Assembly: GCF_000015505.1 (NCBI RefSeq)
Contig: NC_008764.1
Location: 1-6,459 of the forward strand
Direction: 5' to 3'
Source of the DNA: Polaromonas naphthalenivorans CJ2
Lineage (GTDB): Bacteria > Pseudomonadota > Gammaproteobacteria > Burkholderiales > Burkholderiaceae_C
Length of the DNA: 6,459 nucleotides
Below, in pieces: positions 5,172-6,459 of the stretch (position 1 is its first letter; each line of letters starts with the position of its first letter). The notes under the pieces are model-generated. The model was not told the DNA's origin. It saw only the letters and a program-made list of their open reading frames with translations, and did not search any database. The translations under genes and the position numbers were made by a program.

Positions 5172-5627
5172 TCAAAGGGTCAAGGATGGCTGATCTGCGC
5201 TCCCGGCCTGGGCTCCTGGTGCCGCTTTGACTGCTGGCTTTTTGTAGCCTGCTTTGCGCATCGCCTTGGCCAGCTTGTCCATAGCATCCCAGATTTTGTC
5301 GGCTTGTTTTTCTGACAAGTCCACGACATCGGATGAAATATTATCCGCCAACTGGTCTGCATAGTAGGGCGTCATGGTAATGCTGCTCTTGCGCGACTCT
5401 GCTAGATTTTTATCCGACCTTACGGTTAGCCACTCAGTCAGCTCCTTTTTCTCATCATCGGATAGGTCTGCTATCTGCTCAGCGGATAAATATGTATCCA
5501 ATTCGGTAGAGCTATAGGAATACGATCTTGGAAATGAATGAGCCAGCTTCTGGACGCAGCGTTTCTTTTCCGGGTCATACGGTGATCGGAGAAGCTGGAC
5601 TTTTTTGCCTTGTTCGCGGATATACAT
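5172..5627 (-). CDS. Unrecognised 151-aa protein beside the dyad array
   Basis: I cannot assign a family. The N-terminus MYIREQGKKVQLLRSPYDPE followed by KKRCVQKLAHSF reads like paired beta strands. The middle is acidic and helical (LSAEQIADLSDDEKKELTEW, 47-66), and a second helical part (DLSEKQADKIWDAMDKLAKA, 102-121) leads into a basic, then Ala/Pro-rich low-complexity tail. There is no signal peptide, membrane span, Walker motif or clear helix-turn-helix, so it is neither ParA nor an obvious ParB. TAGGAG 7 nt before the ATG supports the start. A half-site of the array (ATTGGAT, 5626-5632) overlaps the start codon in phase with the other units, and two more dyads lie inside the gene. By position it is the best candidate to bind the array and control itself; this is inference. 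Confidence 0.75.
   Translation of the reverse strand: MYIREQGKKVQLLRSPYDPEKKRCVQKLAHSFPRSYSYSSTELDTYLSAEQIADLSDDEKKELTEWLTVRSDKNLAESRKSSITMTPYYADQLADNISSDVVDLSEKQADKIWDAMDKLAKAMRKAGYKKPAVKAAPGAQAGSADQPSLTL
5331..5346. promoter_or_regulatory. GGAT-N8-ATCC dyad inside the 151-codon gene (distal)
   Basis: GGAT (5331-5334), GAAATATT, ATCC (5343-5346): the same spacing as array junctions. It continues as ATCC-N7-GGTC (5343-5357), close to the 15-bp array unit. It lies in coding sequence and could be partly forced by codons for Ser-Asp. Confidence 0.4.
5484..5499. promoter_or_regulatory. GGAT-N8-ATCC dyad inside the 151-codon gene (proximal)
   Basis: GGAT (5484-5487), AAATATGT, ATCC (5496-5499). 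Same geometry as the array junctions, about 130 bp into the gene from its start. With the site at 5331 it suggests the binding region extends into the gene. Confidence 0.4.
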
Positions 5628-5775
5628 TGGATACTCCTAAAATTGTTGATATGCCTATATTCTATCATGTAGTTGGATAAAATAGTTAATGTTGTCATTG
5701 TATTTTTCTATCCAATAATTGGATGTTATAGTATCCAACTATTGGATTATGCTTTATCCGACTATTGGATAAAAT

Positions 5776-5791
5776 TGTTTCACGTGAAACA
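5776..5791. promoter_or_regulatory. parS: parS site 1 (chromosomal ParB/Spo0J consensus)
   Basis: The 16 bases TGTTTCACGTGAAACA equal the conserved chromosomal parS consensus, on which ParB loads as a CTP-dependent sliding clamp. The palindrome extends to 20 bp (5774-5793). It sits in a 31-bp gap of the dyad array, 5 bp after one GGAT and 10 bp before the next ATCC, so it replaces one array unit. No parA or parB is in the window. Confidence 0.9.
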
Positions 5792-5985
5792 ATAGGAAAT
5801 TATCCGACTATAACCGCTAGAATTTTATCCAACTATCGGATAGATTTGCATCCAAATGTAAATGATGATATTTTATCCGACGTCTGATAAAATTTATCCA
5901 ATAGTTGGATAAATTTTTATCCTATATAGTGCGTTGTTTTTCTATCCTATAGTCGGATATATTTTTATCTATAGTCGGATAGTTT

Positions 5986-6001
5986 TGTTTCACGTGAAAC
6001 A
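5986..6001. promoter_or_regulatory. parS: parS site 2 (chromosomal ParB/Spo0J consensus)
   Basis: A second exact TGTTTCACGTGAAACA, palindromic over 18 bp (5985-6002). It lies exactly 210 bp from site 1 and in the same register of its own 31-bp gap (5 bp after GGAT, 10 bp before ATCC). The flank after it (AATAGAAAACTATCC) resembles that of site 1 (AATAGGAAATTATCC), which suggests duplication of a unit including parS. Confidence 0.9.
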
Positions 6002-6034
6002 ATAGAAAACTATCCAATAGTTGGATAAAAATCT

Positions 6035-6055
6035 ATTTGTCTATAAATGACAAAT
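6035..6055. repeat. 21-bp palindrome in the array, unrelated to the dyad unit
   Basis: ATTTGTC (6035-6041) and GACAAAT (6049-6055) are perfect inverted arms around TATAAAT. It starts 8 bp after the GGAT at 6023-6026, so it begins on the array phase, but its sequence differs from both the dyad unit and parS. It may be a third kind of binding site, or chance in AT-rich DNA. Confidence 0.4.
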
Positions 6056-6214
6056 GTTACAATTTTGGATTGATTTTTATCCAATAATCGGATAGTATTT
6101 TATCCAAAAATAGCTGGATAATTAAACACCATTTAATATGATGTAAAATCATCCAATAATTGGATAGAATTTTATCTGTTGTTTTTTAGATAATATTTCA
6201 TCCGCTAGTTGGAT

Positions 6215-6297
6215 AGAATTCTTTCAGACTAGGTGATTTTCGTTAATTTGCTTAAAAAATAGGCAACAACCGGCCTATGCAATGCACCCGCCCGCCA
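6215..6297. other. Transition from the AT-rich array to GC-rich DNA, no gene seen
   Basis: Between the last dyad and the right inverted repeat the sequence changes from AT-rich to GC-rich. The short frames across it have no ribosome-binding site or recognisable protein, and I see no regulatory site I can support. Confidence 0.5.
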
Positions 6298-6366
6298 CCT
6301 CTTCCTCCCTACCGCCCGGTGAATGACGCGAAGCGGCAGAGGCGAAGCCTGGAGCCCGAATTTTGG
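6298..6366 (-). repeat. Right copy of the 69-bp inverted repeat
   Basis: Reverse complement partner of 5089-5157, same length, with one mismatch in each conserved arm and a divergent 13-bp core. Together they bound a 1278-bp segment holding the 151-codon gene, the array and both parS sites. The pair could be ends of an acquired cassette, a relic of a duplication, or sites for recombination that would invert the segment. Confidence 0.85.
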
Positions 6367-6377
6367 TGTTTGGCAAG

Positions 6378-6405
6378 GCCAGTCGAGCGCTAAAAGCGCG
6401 CTGGC
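6378..6405. other. Imperfect stem-loop near the right end
   Basis: GCCAG (6378-6382) pairs with CTGGC (6401-6405), and GCGCT-AAA-AGCGC (6387-6399) forms the inner stem, with unpaired bases between. IncQ origins carry stem-loop single-strand initiation sites for the plasmid primase near the iterons; if the plasmid is circular this hairpin would lie about 70 bp from them. That role is only a suggestion. Confidence 0.35.
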
Positions 6406-6421
6406 TGTGCTGCGCATGTGG

Positions 6422-6440
6422 ATGATCTTGGATAGATCAT
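6422..6440. other. Short hairpin at the right end
   Basis: ATGATCT (6422-6428) and AGATCAT (6434-6440) are perfect arms around TGGAT. It is 19 bp from the window end and could belong to the origin region if the ends join. No gene is seen from 6367 to 6459. Confidence 0.35.
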
Positions 6441-6459
6441 GGATGAACCCCGTTTTTCG

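Larger units (their letters stand above)
5618..6214. repeat. Phased array of 15-bp dyads (ATCC-N7-GGAT) with 8-bp spacers
   Basis: Ten full dyads of ATCC-N7-GGAT start at 5710, 5733, 5756, 5827, 5896, 5944, 6012, 6079, 6151 and 6200. The usual form is ATCCRAYWRTYGGAT, for example ATCCAATAATTGGAT. Degenerate or half units start at 5618 (over the start codon of the 151-codon gene), 5664, 5802, 5850, 5875, 5919, 5967, 6056, 6102 (18 bp) and 6174. GGAT-N8-ATCC joins neighbours at 5721, 5744, 5838, 5907 and 6090, giving a 23-bp period. Empty or occupied slots leave 31-bp gaps (8+15+8) at 5633-5663, 5679-5709, 5771-5801, 5981-6011 and 6120-6150. The DNA is very AT-rich. It resembles a plasmid centromere or operator array; no protein gene is seen in it. 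Confidence 0.9.

Noticed and set aside
5618..6214. CRISPR array
   Set aside because: The repeats are 15-bp palindromes with 8-bp AT-rich spacers. CRISPR repeats and spacers are each much longer, and no cas gene is near.
5089..6366. Insertion sequence with 69-bp terminal inverted repeats
   Set aside because: No transposase is recognisable inside and no target-site duplication is visible outside, so I report only inverted repeats.
6229..6417. Minus-strand 62-codon frame at the right end
   Set aside because: It runs through the right inverted repeat and has no ribosome-binding site; the composition is not protein-like.

Overview
The window looks like the backbone, and possibly the whole, of a small mobilizable IncQ-like broad-host-range plasmid, most plausibly from a proteobacterium (Burkholderiales or a relative is a guess). 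All genes I accept lie on the minus strand and form two blocks. I see no cargo genes, tRNA, rRNA, CRISPR array or toxin-antitoxin pair. Circularity cannot be shown, but the origin iterons at the left edge and the structured end at the right edge would fit one origin region cut by linearization.

Replication and mobilization block (positions 1-5025). Read on the minus strand from the right, it starts with a structured segment that is probably oriT (4953-5022). Then come mobC (4893-4522), a very large relaxase-primase fusion gene mobA (4519-2033), a 63-codon ORF (2022-1831), repA (1751-912), repC (922-89) and tandem 22-bp iterons (14-78). RepA (hexameric helicase) and RepC (iteron-binding initiator) are clear RSF1010-type proteins. 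The third replication function is not the RSF1010 RepB primase: a Toprim-type primase domain is fused to the C-terminus of a ColE1/MbeA-like relaxase. Inside the relaxase half of mobA, in another reading frame, are nested mobB-like (membrane, coiled coil) and mobD-like (coiled coil) genes, as in ColE1-type mob regions.

Accessory block (5089-6366). Two 69-bp inverted repeats with divergent 13-bp cores enclose a gene for an unrecognised 151-residue protein and about 600 bp of AT-rich DNA upstream of it. That DNA is a phased array of 15-bp dyads (ATCC-N7-GGAT) spaced by 8 bp, giving a period near 23 bp. Two perfect copies of the chromosomal ParB site parS (TGTTTCACGTGAAACA) sit in the array, exactly 210 bp apart, each in an otherwise empty array slot. 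No parA or parB gene is present. The GGAT-N8-ATCC junction of the array also occurs alone at four other places: beside the oriV iterons, inside mobA at the start of the primase half, and twice inside the 151-residue gene.

Working model (inference): the plasmid replicates by the IncQ scheme with a swapped primase, transfers by a ColE1-like relaxosome, and carries a centromere-like array that may recruit the host's chromosomal ParB plus an unknown array-binding protein, perhaps the 151-residue product.
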